This document shows, piece after piece, positions 1 through 10,789 of a stretch of DNA of 64,000 nt (positions are counted from its first letter, which is position 1; the number at the start of each line of letters is the position of its first letter). The stretch is from Aquisphaera giovannonii (GTDB taxonomy: Bacteria > Planctomycetota > Planctomycetia > Isosphaerales > Isosphaeraceae). The notes beneath the pieces are model-generated. The model did no database searches. It saw only the letters and a list, made by a program, of their open reading frames with translations, and had not been told where the DNA came from. The DNA lies in the NCBI RefSeq assembly GCF_008087625.1, contig NZ_CP042997.1:806001-870000 (forward strand), read 5' to 3'. Position numbers and translations under genes: made by a program.

Positions 1-3000
1 GTACCCGGAGCTCGTGTCGCTGATGACGTTGAGGGTCGGGACGATCTGCAGGTAGAGCGGGAAGTCGGCGTCGGCGACGTTGATCGTCAGGTTGCCGGTC
101 GTGGCATTGTCCGGCACGACGAAATAGGCGATGCCGCTCGCCGCATCAATCTTCGAAGGCGCCACATCCACCGTCCCCGCGGTGCCCTGTGTGTTCGTGG
201 GGAAGGTGATCTTCGTGTTCCCGGTGGCATTCGGGATGTGGAAGGCGATCGTCTGGCCGACGTTCGCCGCCGGGGCCCGGTAGATCGTCGGGAATCCCTG
301 TGCAGCGTGTATGTCGCTCGCCGCGTGGATGGTGAACAGCAGGGTCACGGGCGACGACGGCTCATTACCGGCTCGATCGGAGATGACCATCGGATCGACG
401 ATCAGCTCGTAGTTCCCCGTGTCGAGGGACGTCGACGGGTAGACCGAAAGGGTATGGCCGAGCGCGTGCAGCTTGACGTTCCCGATGGCCACGGACGTCC
501 CATCGCCGTTGCCGGGTTGGCCGCCGATGCCCAGGAACAGGAGTTTGATGCCCGACGGGTCGAGCATCGACGGGTCGAGCGGCTTGTTGAAGTTGAGGTC
601 GATTGATGGCGTGAAATACACGTTGGCGCCCGCGGACGGCGTACTACTGACCAGTGCGGGCGGGATCGTGTCGGGGATCACGTCATAGGACAGCGTGTTG
701 GACAGAGTCTGGTTCCCGCCCGTATCGAACGCCTGGACCTGGATGGTAAGCGCCTTCCCGGCCACGGAGATCGCGGGCACAACCACATTGAGGTCATACG
801 GCAGCGACACGTCGTTGGCCACGACTTGGCCGTTGACCAGCAGCTCGATGTAGCCGATCTGAACGTCGTCCTTGGCGTTAACATTGATTTGGATGTCATT
901 GCCTTCGACCACCTGGACGCCCGCGGTATGCAGGTCGGCATCGCCAACGTCGCTGGAGATGGAGACCGTCGGTGCGGTGCCCTTGCTGTCGAACGGCTCA
1001 TAGTTGACGACCTGGAGGCCTCCTGAGCCGTCGGCAATGTAGGCAATCCCGCTGGCAATTGCCGCGTTAGCTGGGGATGAGGGCAAGCTGTACAAGGTCA
1101 AGAAGGCGGTCGTGCTGGTCGGGTCGGAGAGATCCATCACCTCAACCACCGGGCCCGTCGACGAACGCTGCGGGGTGCCGAGGAGGATACCGACCCCAGA
1201 CCCGTTCGGCACGATTGCCGTAGCGGGTAGTACGCTCGTCTGCAAACCGTTGGATTCGCCGAGCAGCGTGGGCTTGTCTGGATTGGAGACATCGACGGTG
1301 TCGTACCCGCCGCGGAAATTGCTCGCCGCCGCAACGTAGGCGATGCCGTTGTCGACGAAGAGCTGGCCGCCGCCGTCGGGCGTCGCCAGGGCCCCCCGCG
1401 CGACCATCACGAAGCCGCTGACATCAACGACTCGTAGCGTATCTCGATCGTCCATGGTGTAGAGAGATGCACCCTCGCGGGCCAGGCCGGTGATCTGGCC
1501 GCCACCCAGGGGCAGTATCTGCGCGATCTCGCCGGTCAGCGGGTCGATCGATACCAGCGACGCACCACTGGCCACGTAGGCGAGGCCATCGAAGAATGTC
1601 ACCGCCTGCGCCCCGCTTGGGAGTTTCACGGTCTGCTTGAGCATCGGCATGGTCTGGTCGGAGACGTCGACGATGTTCACGCCGCCCGGTCCGGAGGCCA
1701 GGATCACCAGGCCGTCGGTCGGATCGGCCACGACCGCGACGCTGTTACCCGGCAACGCGATCTGCCCGACCACCACCGGCTTGTTGAACCGAGAAGCGTC
1801 GACAATCGCCAATCCGTAGGAGCCGGTGGCGACGTACGCGGTCTGCCCCCCCTGGCTGGAGGTCGATCCGATCAGGGCGACAGCCTGGGCCTCGCCCTGG
1901 AGCGGCATGCTGGCGATCACGCCGTTGGGGAAAGAAGTGCTGCCGAGGGGATTGATTCCATCCTGCAACTCGGCGAGGTCGTTGATCCCGTCGTGGTTCG
2001 TGTCCACCTGTTTGAGATTGGTCCCGACGATCTTCTCGGCTTCGTTGACGAGGCCATCGCCGTCGTCGTCGGTCATGGCCGCCTTCACCAAGTTGCCGAA
2101 CGCATCGTAGACGGCCCCCGTCGGCTGGAACGTCAGTGTGGAAATCGCTGTCTGAGACCCCGAATCACCGGTCACGCCGCTGTAACTAGCGATCCGATCG
2201 GTCTTCGGATCATACATCTCGAAGGTGAAAAGGGTGTTGTTCGGCAGCACCGCGTCGACCTGCCCGCTGTTGTCAGCGCGGCCGCGGAGCTCGACCGTCT
2301 TGCCGCCGGGGCTGGTGTACTGGAACAGGTAATACGCGTTCGCAGCGCCAACGGCCTGGAACGCGAACTGGATTGCGGCCTCGTGGACGGCGATGCTGCC
2401 ATTGCCAAAATCGAGCGTCGCGTTGTAGAAATCGGAAACCGGCTGCAGATTCGTCGAAAATTTCTGGAACTCAGTCGCTCCCTGCTGAAGCAAATCGAGG
2501 AATTGCTGCTGCTGCTCCGGAGTCCAGTCCGGGGGCATGTCGTCCCCCGGGCCACCCTCCGCATGCATCCCCCCGCTGGTATTCAGGTTGCAGCCGTCGT
2601 TCATCAGCGTCGCGAGCTGGCTGGCGATCTGCGTGAGAAGAGTCACCCCAAGTTGTGCCAGCCCCTGCTTCTCCACACGCTCAGCGCTGTCGATGAGTGC
2701 TAGAACCTTCCCGTACTCCGTCTGCGCGACATCGATGCCCAGGCAGACAGTCCGTGTGAGGAGGGTGTTGCAAGCGCTCCCCTCATTTTCGACGATCCGC
2801 CCGCAGACATTGCTGGCAGAGGTGAGCAGGTTCCCGATACATTTAGCGATTCCGACTGCCTGATTAATTGGATTTACTGCGCTGCCATCTGTGATGGCGT
2901 TTATGACATTCTGGACAGTCTGGACCGCATTCGACACGGTGTTCGTGATATCGGTAATTTTCGAGCACGTTGAGCCGTTCTTCACGAAATCCTTGTATGC

Positions 3001-6000
3001 TGCCATCGCCTTTTCGTAGGTCTGCTCGGCGGTCCCAATCGCAGCCAGAATGTCTTTGATTGCCTCGGCGACTTTGAGGAAATTCGAGGCGCACTGGGCA
3101 ACCTGATCGGTGATGTCGAGAACAGTTTCAACCCACTGGTCTTTCCTGAGGCACGGCGGCGGAGGATTGGGTCCCTTGGCGTCGGAACTCGGGGGAACCA
3201 GTCCGTGCCAGCCAGGTGCCGTAACGCCCGAGCCCGGGTCAGTTGTAACGGTCTGTCCGTCGTCCGACACGGTTGCCGTGCCGTCGATCACCAGCCGACC
3301 GGTAGTGTGATCGAAGCTCAAGACGAAGAGCTGGGTCCCCGGCGCGGCGTTGAAGAAATTCGGAAAGGTGAGCGTCGCCGGGGTCGCGAAGGCCGTCACG
3401 CCCGGGGCCTGGATGGTGATGTCGAAGGTGTGCTGCATGACGCCCGTCGGCAGCATATCCATCACCAACTGTGGCGGGACGGTGCTGATGCCCACCTGGC
3501 CAGTGCCCATGGCCTGCCCGTTCGCACCGACCAGGCTGCCCGGCTGGACGGTCAGCTTCAGTTCCTGCTGCTGCTGAGGCGTCAGGTTCGGCGCCGAGAT
3601 GCCGTCCACGCCCACGGTCGTCGGCGCCGTCGTGCTGACGGTCTTGAGGATCGACGAGGGGACCCGGGGCAAGTAGACGCCCTTGTCGGTCGGATTGGTG
3701 CCTTCACCTTGCGGCGTGGCCATGCTGCCCATGACGGTATTGGCCTGGCCCGGCTGGATGTTGAGGTCCATCACCATTTCGGGGAAGAAGTAGCCCGCCG
3801 GCGCATTGGTCGCGGTCCGGCCGTCGATGACCAGCTTGACGTCGCCGGTGGGCACGGAGCTGAAGGAGAAGCTCCCGTCGGGCCCAGTGATGACCTTGTT
3901 GCCTTCCTGACCGATGATGTACACCGTCGCCCCGGCAATCGGCAGCAGGTAGGCATCATCGCCAGTCATCAGGATGCCGTCGTTCCCGGCCTTGACGTCG
4001 TCACGCGTCTCGGGCTTGAGGTCGAGCCCGGGATCGGCCACGACGCCCGAGAGCGTCGTGCTGGGCACGCTTGACGTGCTGACCGTCGTAAAGGTCTCCA
4101 TCAGCATGCTGCCGGGCGTGCCGGAGCCATCCGCGTCCAGCAACGTGCCGTCGGCCGCCTTGATCTTCGATCCGTCGACCGTCAGTGTGATTACGCTGGC
4201 GCCGGGCATCGAGTTGGCCGGGTAGAGCCAGGCGTAGGAGCCGTCGGACGACGGCACGATCGTCGCTGGGATCGTGGCCCCCGTGGGGTCGGTCAAGAAG
4301 AAGTCCGAGGCGTTCAAGGTCGAGGTGTCTATCGGGCGTGAGAACCTGATCTTCGGTCGGAAGGTCACACCGACGTCGTCCGCTCCGCTCGCCGGTGCCA
4401 CGTCGCTGAGCGACAGCGCCGGGGGTGCAACCAGGCTGAGCGTCACCGACTTCTGGGTCGAGTTCCCGGCCGCGTCGCGGGCCGTGACGGTCAGGGTGTG
4501 GTAGCCGATCGACAGGCCGGCGAGGTTTAGGGACTGCGAGAAGCTGCCGTCCGCGCCGAAGGCGATCGGGATCGTCGTTCCGGTGTCGAGCGCGTAGACC
4601 AGCGACGTGATCGCCGAGCCGGTGCTGTCTGCCGTCCCGGTGAGGAGCGAGGCGGCCGTCAGCTTGTCGTTCGTCGACGGGGCGGTCAGCGTGATCGCGG
4701 GCGCCATCGTGTCGAGCGTCATCGAGACGTTCCGCACCGGTGTCGTGTTCCCGGCGAAGTCGGTCGCCTCGAAGGCGATCGTGTGCGTCCCGTCGGCCTT
4801 ACCATCCGTGGCGAAGGCCGTCGTCAGCACGAAGTTCCCATGGGCGTCGAACGTGACCGGGGCGAAGGCCCCGCCGTCGACCTGCGCCAGGAGCGACTCG
4901 ACGCCCGAGAGGTTGTCGAGCACCGTCCCCTTGATCGTGACGTTCGCGTTGGCCGTCACGGCCCCCGTCGTCGGGTTGGCCAGTGTGATCGTCGGCGGGG
5001 TGTTGTCGGTCGAGGTGGAGAACGTCTGGAGGATGTAGGCCCCCAGATTGGCGCCGGCCGTCAGCGCGTCCTGGTTCGAGAACTCGAAGTGGATGCCGCC
5101 GTAGATCCGGCTCTCGCCCGCCTCGGCCGCCGCCTGCGTGAAGCTGGTGAACGATCGAGTTACGCCCGGCAGGCCCATCGAATTGGCGGTGAAGGTGAAA
5201 TTCGCCCCGAACACCGACGTGAGGATCGTCGCCGCGGCGCTGCTGAAGGTGCTGTGCCCGGAGATGTACTCCGGGAACGGCGGCGTGTTGATCAGCGGCA
5301 TCCAGTTGGCGATCGTCTGGATCTGGCCGTTGACACCCGTGCCGGCACCCCCGGCGAGCTGGATCGGCCGCCAGGTGTTGTAGGTGTACTTCGCGTCCCA
5401 GGCGACGATGGCCGCGTCGGCCTCGGCAACGTTCAACTCCGCGAAGAGGCGGGCGGCCTGCGCCAGGCTCACGCCCTGCTGCTGCGCGACCTGCTCGGCG
5501 ATGCTGTTCCAGTGGCCGGGCGGGGTGTAGGTGCCGGCGCCGTCGTTCCAGAACCTGGCGACCTGCGTCTGATCGGCCGTCCGGGTCGTGCTGTTGATCG
5601 AGCCGATGCTGAGAGTCTTGTTGACGGCGTCGGCGTAGGCCTGGCTAGTCATGTCCGGAGGCCCGGCCGGGCGGAACTGGCTGTCGCCGGTCATCGCGAA
5701 CGGCTTGAGCGTCGCCCACTGCGGGTTCTCGGCGACCATGAACGCCGGGGCCGTCGGCTGCCAGTCGCCCGGATCGGTGCCAGGCGTGTAGTCCACGTAA
5801 TTGGTGGCCCCGTCGTCCTTCCGCATCGCGATGATCGCGTTGGCGATGGTCTGGCCCACGGCCTCGCCGTCGGCCTTCGACTGGCCGCCGGGGATGCCCG
5901 CCACGTCGGCGGTGAAGGTCGCGTCCAGGTAGGCCTGCTGGCCCGGGTAGAGGTACGACAGCACCGTGTAGGCCGCCGAAGCCACGGCGGCGTCGGCCGA

Positions 6001-8868
6001 GGCCCCCTTCGGCGCACCGGTGGTGACGTAGTAGCCCGGCGTCCCGTCGATCGCGTTGACCGCGTCGTAGACCGCCGCCGAGACCATCGCCAGGCCTCGA
6101 GAGGCCACCTCCGGCGTCGTCGCGTCGTTGACGATCGCTTGGAGCTGCACCTGGTTCCAGTAGATCACCTGGTTGACGCCGCCGGTCGAGGCGTCGCGGT
6201 GGATCGTGACGCGGTACTGGCTGACGTTGCCCAGCGCGTCCGTCGCCACGACGGTCAGCGTATTGTCGCCCAGGGCGAGGGCCACGCCGGGGAACTGGAA
6301 GGCGCCCGTGTTCGTGGACTGGGCCGTCGCTCCCGTCTCCTTGATCGCGAGGCTGACACCGGGGTCGGTCTGGCCGGTCAGGGTCACCTGGCTGTTGGTC
6401 GTCTTCAGCGGCTGCCCGCCCTCCTGGTCGGCGGCGGCCAGCGCAAAGGTCGGCTGTTTGGGTGGCGTCGTCCGGAGCGCGAAGTGGATTGTATCCGAGG
6501 CGACGTTCCCCGCGACGTCGCTCGCCGCCAGGGTGACGACGTGCTGGCCGTCGTCGGAACCGTCGATCTTGAGCGCCGTGGCGAAGGAGAATGTGCCGTC
6601 CTGTGCGACGGTGACGGCGAATGGCGTCCCAGCGTCCAGGCTGGCCGTCAGGGCGGACACGCCCGAGAGGGCGTCTCCGACGGTGCCCCTCACCGTCACG
6701 TTCTTGTTCGTGACCAGGCCGTCGGCCGGGGCGGCGGCCGCGAGGCGCGGGGCCTTGTCGTCGAGGGTGAACGAGAGCTCGGCGGCCAGCGCAACCTCCC
6801 CGGGGTGGTTGAGCAGCGCGACGTGCAGCGTGTGCGCCCCGTCGGTCAGGGCCGCGCCGAAGATCCGATCGATCTCGGAGCGGTTGAGCGCGAAGCCGCC
6901 GTGGTCGTCAACATCGGCCTGGATGCTGACGTACGAGGCCAGCGGCGTCGCGTCGAATCCGGCGACCAGCTTCGTCGTCGCGGTGACAGGGGCATCCGAC
7001 GATAAGGTTCCCACGACCGTCGGGTCGGAGGTGATCCGGTCGCCATTCGTCGCGCCGCCGGGTGCCGTGTCGTCGGAGAGCCGGAGTGTGATGAGCGAGG
7101 CGCTCGCCACACGCGTGATCGTCGCTGTGGCCGAGCTCTGATTGCCCGCGGCGTCCGTGACTCGCGCCAGCAGCAGATTCGGGCCGACGGACAGGTCCAC
7201 GTTCGAGAACGTGAAATCTCCGGAGGAGTCGGCGGTCGTCGTCATGCCGAGGCCGACTAGCTCGACGGCGATCCCGGGGTCGGCCTTCCCGTCGAGCGTC
7301 ACGATCGCGCTCATCGTCCGGAGCGGATCGCCCTGGAGCTGAAAGGCGGGATCGAGCGAGAGGGTCGGGGCGGTCGGTGCCCTGGTCAGCAGCGTGAACG
7401 AATAGGTCGCGGAGGCCGAGTTGCCGGCCTTATCGGTACCGACGAAGCTCACCGTGTGCTTGCCGTCGGCACCGCCGTCGGTCGCGAGCGTCGTGGCGAA
7501 GCTGAAGGCCCCGGAAGCCCCGAGGGAGACGACGACCGGGGAGCCCGCGTCGACCTGCGCGGTGAGCCCGCCGAGGCCCGCCAGGGCGTCGGTCGCCACG
7601 CCCTGGATCGTCACGTTCGCGTTTGTGACGAGGCTTGCTGCCGGCGAATCCACGCGAACCAACGGCGCCGCGGTGTCCAGCGTGAAGGAGATGACCTTCG
7701 CGGGGGAGGTGTTGCCGACGCGGTCCGTCGCCGTGAGGCTTACAGTGTGGACGCCGTCGCTGGTCCCATCGGTCTTCAGCGTCGTCGCGAAGTGGAACTG
7801 GCCGGACGAAGGGTCGAACGTCACGGGGACCGCCTCCCCCGAGTCGGTCCGGGCCATCAGGGACGAGACTCCCGCGAGGTCGTCCGCGACCTTGCCCGCG
7901 ACGTCGACATTGGAGTTCGTCGCCAGCCCGCTCGCGGGGCCCGTCACGGCGACCGTCGGAGCCGCAACGTCCAGCAACGCCTGGATCGAGGTCGAACGCA
8001 ACTGGCCGAATCCGTCGGTCGCCGTGACGGTGAGCGGATTGGCGCCGGCGGAGAGCGCCACGCCGGAGAACGTGTAAACGCCGTGGGAATCGGCGTTCGT
8101 CGTCGCGCCGTTGCTGAGGCGCACCGCGGCCCCGGCCTCGGTCCGGCCGGAGAGGGTAACCGTCGGAGAACTGGTGGCCAGTACCCCGCCCGGCAAGGCG
8201 ACCGGGGAGGGGCTCATGGCCAGGTCCAGGCCCATCGGGTTCAGACGCGTCGCGGCGCCTTTGTTGAGCAAGCCCTGATTGAAATCGAAGGCCCCGATCA
8301 GGCCGTCCAGATTCGCGTCCGCCTCGGAGTGATAGAGCGGATTGCCCGGCACGGCGCCGTAGGATTTCAGGATGGCACTGAGGTCGTCCGCCGTGACCGA
8401 GCGATCGCCGTTCACATCCCCGGCCAGGAACGCGGCGAGATGGAAGGCACCGGAAGTCCCGCGGTCGGCGCCCGCGACCAGCGTATAGTCTCCTGTCGGT
8501 AGAGCGACCAGCTCGACGCTCGCCTTCCGATCAGCCAGGTCGGAATTGATGTAAGCCGGGGCGACGATCGCACCCTTGGCGTCGAGGAGCTGGACTGCCG
8601 CTGGGTCGAGGGAACTGCCGGCGGACTGTTGGAGTTCGAAGCCGATTAGGACCTTTCCACCGCCGTTTCCGGGCAGGTTGAAATCCCCCGGCTTCACGCT
8701 CACGCTCATCCGAGACGACTGATCGCCGGGTACAATCGAGCCGTCGAACGTCGCGAAAACGTTCGACGCGTCGCCCGCGAGCATGAGCCGGATGTCGAGC
8801 TGTTCGGGAAGCGGCCGGCTTTTCAGCGGACCAGTCCGACGAGTCCTCTTGCGCCGATGCAAGCTCAT
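1..8868 (-). CDS. Giant secreted/surface protein: Ig-like repeats, dockerin-like segment, vanadium-haloperoxidase-type domain, LVIVD repeats (partial, C-terminus off the window)
   Basis: The minus-strand frame stays open from ATG at 8868 to base 1, giving at least 2956 residues. The N-terminus is basic (MSLHRRKRTRR) and then reads EQLDIRLMLAGD, resembling the planctomycete LEPR-XLL motif. Residues about 140-200 (GDVNGDRSVTADDL) resemble a dockerin/EF-hand pair. Repeated Ig-like modules follow, recognisable by recurring TNSNVTVxG and DGxHTVSxxATDxAGN signatures. Residues about 900-1280 carry a vanadium-dependent haloperoxidase/PAP2-type domain, with NTWRPIQ, EYISGHS and then SRIYGGIHFE, matching the Arg, SGH and R-x5-H vanadate pocket. 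More Ig-like and carboxypeptidase-regulatory-like segments follow, then calcium-binding DxDGDG repeats and, near the window edge, LVIVD-type repeats (AYVAxGxxGLxIVDVS). Export and surface location are inferred; activity of the haloperoxidase domain is unproven. Confidence 0.9.
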   Translation of the reverse strand, partial: MSLHRRKRTRRTGPLKSRPLPEQLDIRLMLAGDASNVFATFDGSIVPGDQSSRMSVSVKPGDFNLPGNGGGKVLIGFELQQSAGSSLDPAAVQLLDAKGAIVAPAYINSDLADRKASVELVALPTGDYTLVAGADRGTSGAFHLAAFLAGDVNGDRSVTADDLSAILKSYGAVPGNPLYHSEADANLDGLIGAFDFNQGLLNKGAATRLNPMGLDLAMSPSPVALPGGVLATSSPTVTLSGRTEAGAAVRLSNGATTNADSHGVYTFSGVALSAGANPLTVTATDGFGQLRSTSIQALLDVAAPTVAVTGPASGLATNSNVDVAGKVADDLAGVSSLMARTDSGEAVPVTFDPSSGQFHFATTLKTDGTSDGVHTVSLTATDRVGNTSPAKVISFTLDTAAPLVRVDSPAASLVTNANVTIQGVATDALAGLGGLTAQVDAGSPVVVSLGASGAFSFATTLATDGGADGKHTVSFVGTDKAGNSASATYSFTLLTRAPTAPTLSLDPAFQLQGDPLRTMSAIVTLDGKADPGIAVELVGLGMTTTADSSGDFTFSNVDLSVGPNLLLARVTDAAGNQSSATATITRVASASLITLRLSDDTAPGGATNGDRITSDPTVVGTLSSDAPVTATTKLVAGFDATPLASYVSIQADVDDHGGFALNRSEIDRIFGAALTDGAHTLHVALLNHPGEVALAAELSFTLDDKAPRLAAAAPADGLVTNKNVTVRGTVGDALSGVSALTASLDAGTPFAVTVAQDGTFSFATALKIDGSDDGQHVVTLAASDVAGNVASDTIHFALRTTPPKQPTFALAAADQEGGQPLKTTNSQVTLTGQTDPGVSLAIKETGATAQSTNTGAFQFPGVALALGDNTLTVVATDALGNVSQYRVTIHRDASTGGVNQVIYWNQVQLQAIVNDATTPEVASRGLAMVSAAVYDAVNAIDGTPGYYVTTGAPKGASADAAVASAAYTVLSYLYPGQQAYLDATFTADVAGIPGGQSKADGEAVGQTIANAIIAMRKDDGATNYVDYTPGTDPGDWQPTAPAFMVAENPQWATLKPFAMTGDSQFRPAGPPDMTSQAYADAVNKTLSIGSINSTTRTADQTQVARFWNDGAGTYTPPGHWNSIAEQVAQQQGVSLAQAARLFAELNVAEADAAIVAWDAKYTYNTWRPIQLAGGAGTGVNGQIQTIANWMPLINTPPFPEYISGHSTFSSAAATILTSVFGANFTFTANSMGLPGVTRSFTSFTQAAAEAGESRIYGGIHFEFSNQDALTAGANLGAYILQTFSTSTDNTPPTITLANPTTGAVTANANVTIKGTVLDNLSGVESLLAQVDGGAFAPVTFDAHGNFVLTTAFATDGKADGTHTIAFEATDFAGNTTPVRNVSMTLDTMAPAITLTAPSTNDKLTAASLLTGTADSTGSAITSLVYALDTGTTIPIAFGADGSFSQSLNLAGLSIGYHTLTVTARDAAGNSTQKSVTLSLVAPPALSLSDVAPASGADDVGVTFRPKIRFSRPIDTSTLNASDFFLTDPTGATIPATIVPSSDGSYAWLYPANSMPGASVITLTVDGSKIKAADGTLLDADGSGTPGSMLMETFTTVSTSSVPSTTLSGVVADPGLDLKPETRDDVKAGNDGILMTGDDAYLLPIAGATVYIIGQEGNKVITGPDGSFSFSSVPTGDVKLVIDGRTATNAPAGYFFPEMVMDLNIQPGQANTVMGSMATPQGEGTNPTDKGVYLPRVPSSILKTVSTTAPTTVGVDGISAPNLTPQQQQELKLTVQPGSLVGANGQAMGTGQVGISTVPPQLVMDMLPTGVMQHTFDITIQAPGVTAFATPATLTFPNFFNAAPGTQLFVLSFDHTTGRLVIDGTATVSDDGQTVTTDPGSGVTAPGWHGLVPPSSDAKGPNPPPPCLRKDQWVETVLDITDQVAQCASNFLKVAEAIKDILAAIGTAEQTYEKAMAAYKDFVKNGSTCSKITDITNTVSNAVQTVQNVINAITDGSAVNPINQAVGIAKCIGNLLTSASNVCGRIVENEGSACNTLLTRTVCLGIDVAQTEYGKVLALIDSAERVEKQGLAQLGVTLLTQIASQLATLMNDGCNLNTSGGMHAEGGPGDDMPPDWTPEQQQQFLDLLQQGATEFQKFSTNLQPVSDFYNATLDFGNGSIAVHEAAIQFAFQAVGAANAYYLFQYTSPGGKTVELRGRADNSGQVDAVLPNNTLFTFEMYDPKTDRIASYSGVTGDSGSQTAISTLTFQPTGAVYDAFGNLVKAAMTDDDGDGLVNEAEKIVGTNLKQVDTNHDGINDLAELQDGINPLGSTSFPNGVIASMPLQGEAQAVALIGSTSSQGGQTAYVATGSYGLAIVDASRFNKPVVVGQIALPGNSVAVVADPTDGLVILASGPGGVNIVDVSDQTMPMLKQTVKLPSGAQAVTFFDGLAYVASGASLVSIDPLTGEIAQILPLGGGQITGLAREGASLYTMDDRDTLRVVDVSGFVMVARGALATPDGGGQLFVDNGIAYVAAASNFRGGYDTVDVSNPDKPTLLGESNGLQTSVLPATAIVPNGSGVGILLGTPQRSSTGPVVEVMDLSDPTSTTAFLTLYSLPSSPANAAIASGIAYIADGSGGLQVVNYEPFDSKGTAPTVSISSDVGDADLHTAGVQVVEGNDIQINVNAKDDVQIGYIELLVNGQVVANDVSLPYDLNVVVPAISVAGKALTIQVQAFDTGGNQTLSNTLSYDVIPDTIPPALVSSTPSAGANVYFTPSIDLNFNKPLDPSMLDPSGIKLLFLGIGGQPGNGDGTSVAIGNVKLHALGHTLSVYPSTSLDTGNYELIVDPMVISDRAGNEPSSPVTLLFTIHAASDIHAAQGFPTIYRAPAANVGQTIAFHIPNATGNTKITFPTNTQGTAGTVDVAPSKIDAASGIAYFVVPDNATTGNLTINVADADFPLYLQIVPTLNVISDTSSGY

Positions 8869-9857
8869 GCGAGTAATTCCTGAGGTGTGCCTGGTAGGGC
8901 TGGTAAAGGCTTCGCAGCGCGACATTCAGCCCGCTGGTGCGGACCTACTCGGGCAGCTCGCCGAACCGAGATGTGCGAAGGGCGGAAAGCGTCCTTCGTC
9001 TCGCCCGTCTTCCATTCCACGCCGGCGTAGATGGTTGCGTAAGAGATCGTAGCCAGGAGTCTGGCTGGCTTCCTGCTCGCAGAAAATTGCGATACATGCC
9101 CGCGGAGGCAGTTCCTTCGTGGATACTCGTCGTGCCGAATCCCAGCCGAATGGTGGACTCTGCACGAAGTTCATTCCGGGAATTGACAAGATGGGTGCTT
9201 CCAAGGAAGCAGCACATCTGGCCGCGGACATCATTGATTGAGAGAGCAAGGGAATGCAAGCCAGAAATACGAACAAACCCTGAATTTTCCTGAGCGAGGA
9301 GATCCTTCGACGTGCGGCGATAAACGCCTAAAGACAAACCCGGGCAAAATTTCAGGCGGATTTTCCATGCCACAAGGAAGCTTGGTCTCGCCCCGAACAA
9401 ACCATGGAAATGCCGGCGAATCTGCAGTCTTTAGTGACCTCCTTGGGGCCGCTGAAGTTGACCGACACGCAGAGGACCGTCGTAACGCTCGGGAGGCTCG
9501 TACGGTCGAGGCTCAGCGTCCACAGCTACCTCAGGCCCGAGTGTCACCGGCACAAGACCTACCTCCGACCTGTGCGGGAGGGGCGGTTTGCGACACCGCA
9601 CCACCGATTCGGTCTGCACGTTATTGCCGCGGCCGTCCGGTTCCGCCGCGCCGAGCACCACAGCGTGCCAGAGGTCCATGCCGAACTGGCCTGCCGAAGC
9701 CTACCGATCTGAGCCCGCAGCGCCGGCAACTTTCGGGATCACCACACTGGTGGAAGCGGAGAGACCCGCCGGAGCGCCACCGGCCCATCCCCACACTCGT
9801 CTGAGGTTTCCGCCGTGCCCCCACCGCCTTCCTCGGTCCCTCGAAGCGGGCCTATCA
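8869..9857. other. Non-coding gap upstream of the giant gene
   Basis: No reading frame here has a recognisable product or a convincing ribosome-binding site; the short frames on both strands contradict one another. An AT-richer patch near 9265-9300 is a plausible promoter area for the minus-strand giant gene, but I cannot define -35/-10 boxes. The right half may be old mobile-element debris, since an IS630 element begins at 9858. Confidence 0.4.
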
Positions 9858-10789
9858 CTGAGCCTCAGGTAAGTCGCTTAATGGTCTCGCGTCCGGATTC
9901 ACGATGGGATCGATGTCGGGACCAAGACATCTCACCCGCGAACAACTCGAAGAACGCCGTCTCGAGGCAGGACGTCTGCTCCGCGACGACTGGTTCTCCC
10001 AGGCCGAGATCGTTCGCCGATTGGATGTCAGCCGCGCGGCCGCCAGCCAATGGGCCAAACGCCTGCGAGAGGGCACTCACGGTCGGGCGGCGTTGAGGCG
10101 CCGGGCCAGGTCGGGCCGACCGGCCCGATTGACGGACCAGCAGTGGCGAGAGTTCCTCAATGTCCTCCCCCGAGGTACCCGCGAGGCCGGCTCCCAGACC
10201 GAGCGATGGATCTTGCCCAAGATCCGCGTCGTCATCTGAAGCCTCGCCACAGAGGCGCCGTGATTGTCTTCGTCGACGACACGGGCTTCTCGTACCAACC
10301 ATGGGCCGATGTGACCTGGCCCCCCGCTGACGGACTTCGGTCCAGACGCGCGTGAGCAAGAGGTGCCAGGTCTCGACGGCGATCGGCCTGACGATGTTGG
10401 GACCGATCTACAAGAAGCACTTCGACCATGCGATCCATGGCGAGGGAATGGTCGAGCATCTGGAGCACCTGAGGCGTCGGACCGCCGGGCCGATGATCAT
10501 CGTCCGGGGCGGCTTGCACGTCCATCGCTCCAGCCCGGTGAAGGCCTTCCTAGCCGAGCATCCCGAGATCGGCATGGAACGGCACTCCTCGTACGCTCCT
10601 GAGTTGAACCCCCAGGCGCATTGACATGGGAACGTGGAACAAGGGATGCGCAACTCCGCCCCGAGACGGAGGCGGAGATCCGCCAGCAGGCCGACCGGGG
10701 TTTCGCCTGACTGCGACCCCGGCCCGATCTCCTGTTCAACTTCTTTCGTCACGCCGAAATTCGTGTAAAGCGACTTACCTGAGGCTCAG
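9858..10789 (+). mobile_element. Decayed IS630-family insertion sequence
   Basis: The element is bounded by inverted repeats: CTGAGCCTCAGGTAAGTCGC begins at 9858, and its complement ends at 10789 (GCGACTTACCTGAGGCTCAG). The match continues a few bases inward. At 932 bp it is somewhat shorter than usual for IS630 elements, in line with internal loss. The transposase inside is broken. I could not identify an unambiguous TA target duplication. Confidence 0.8.
9904..10740 (+). pseudogene. IS630-family transposase pseudogene
   Basis: The first segment (9904-10239) is the helix-turn-helix N-terminus (LTREQLEERRLEAGRLL, then SQAEIVRRLDVSRAAASQWAKRL) and ends in a premature stop. A second frame carries the first DDE strand (IVFVDDTGFSYQPW, about 10258-10300). 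A third frame from about 10352 carries the last part (HPEIGMERHSSYAPELNPQ). The second catalytic Asp appears lost: where the family usually has W-D-G-L the sequence reads R-G-G-L (about 10506). The coding sequence ends at a stop just after NPQAH. At least two frameshifts and a lost catalytic residue make it inactive. Confidence 0.85.

Noticed and set aside
4783-7005. 740-codon plus-strand frame inside the giant minus-strand gene
   Set aside because: The minus strand encodes a continuous haloperoxidase and Ig-like protein here; the plus frame is a compositional shadow.
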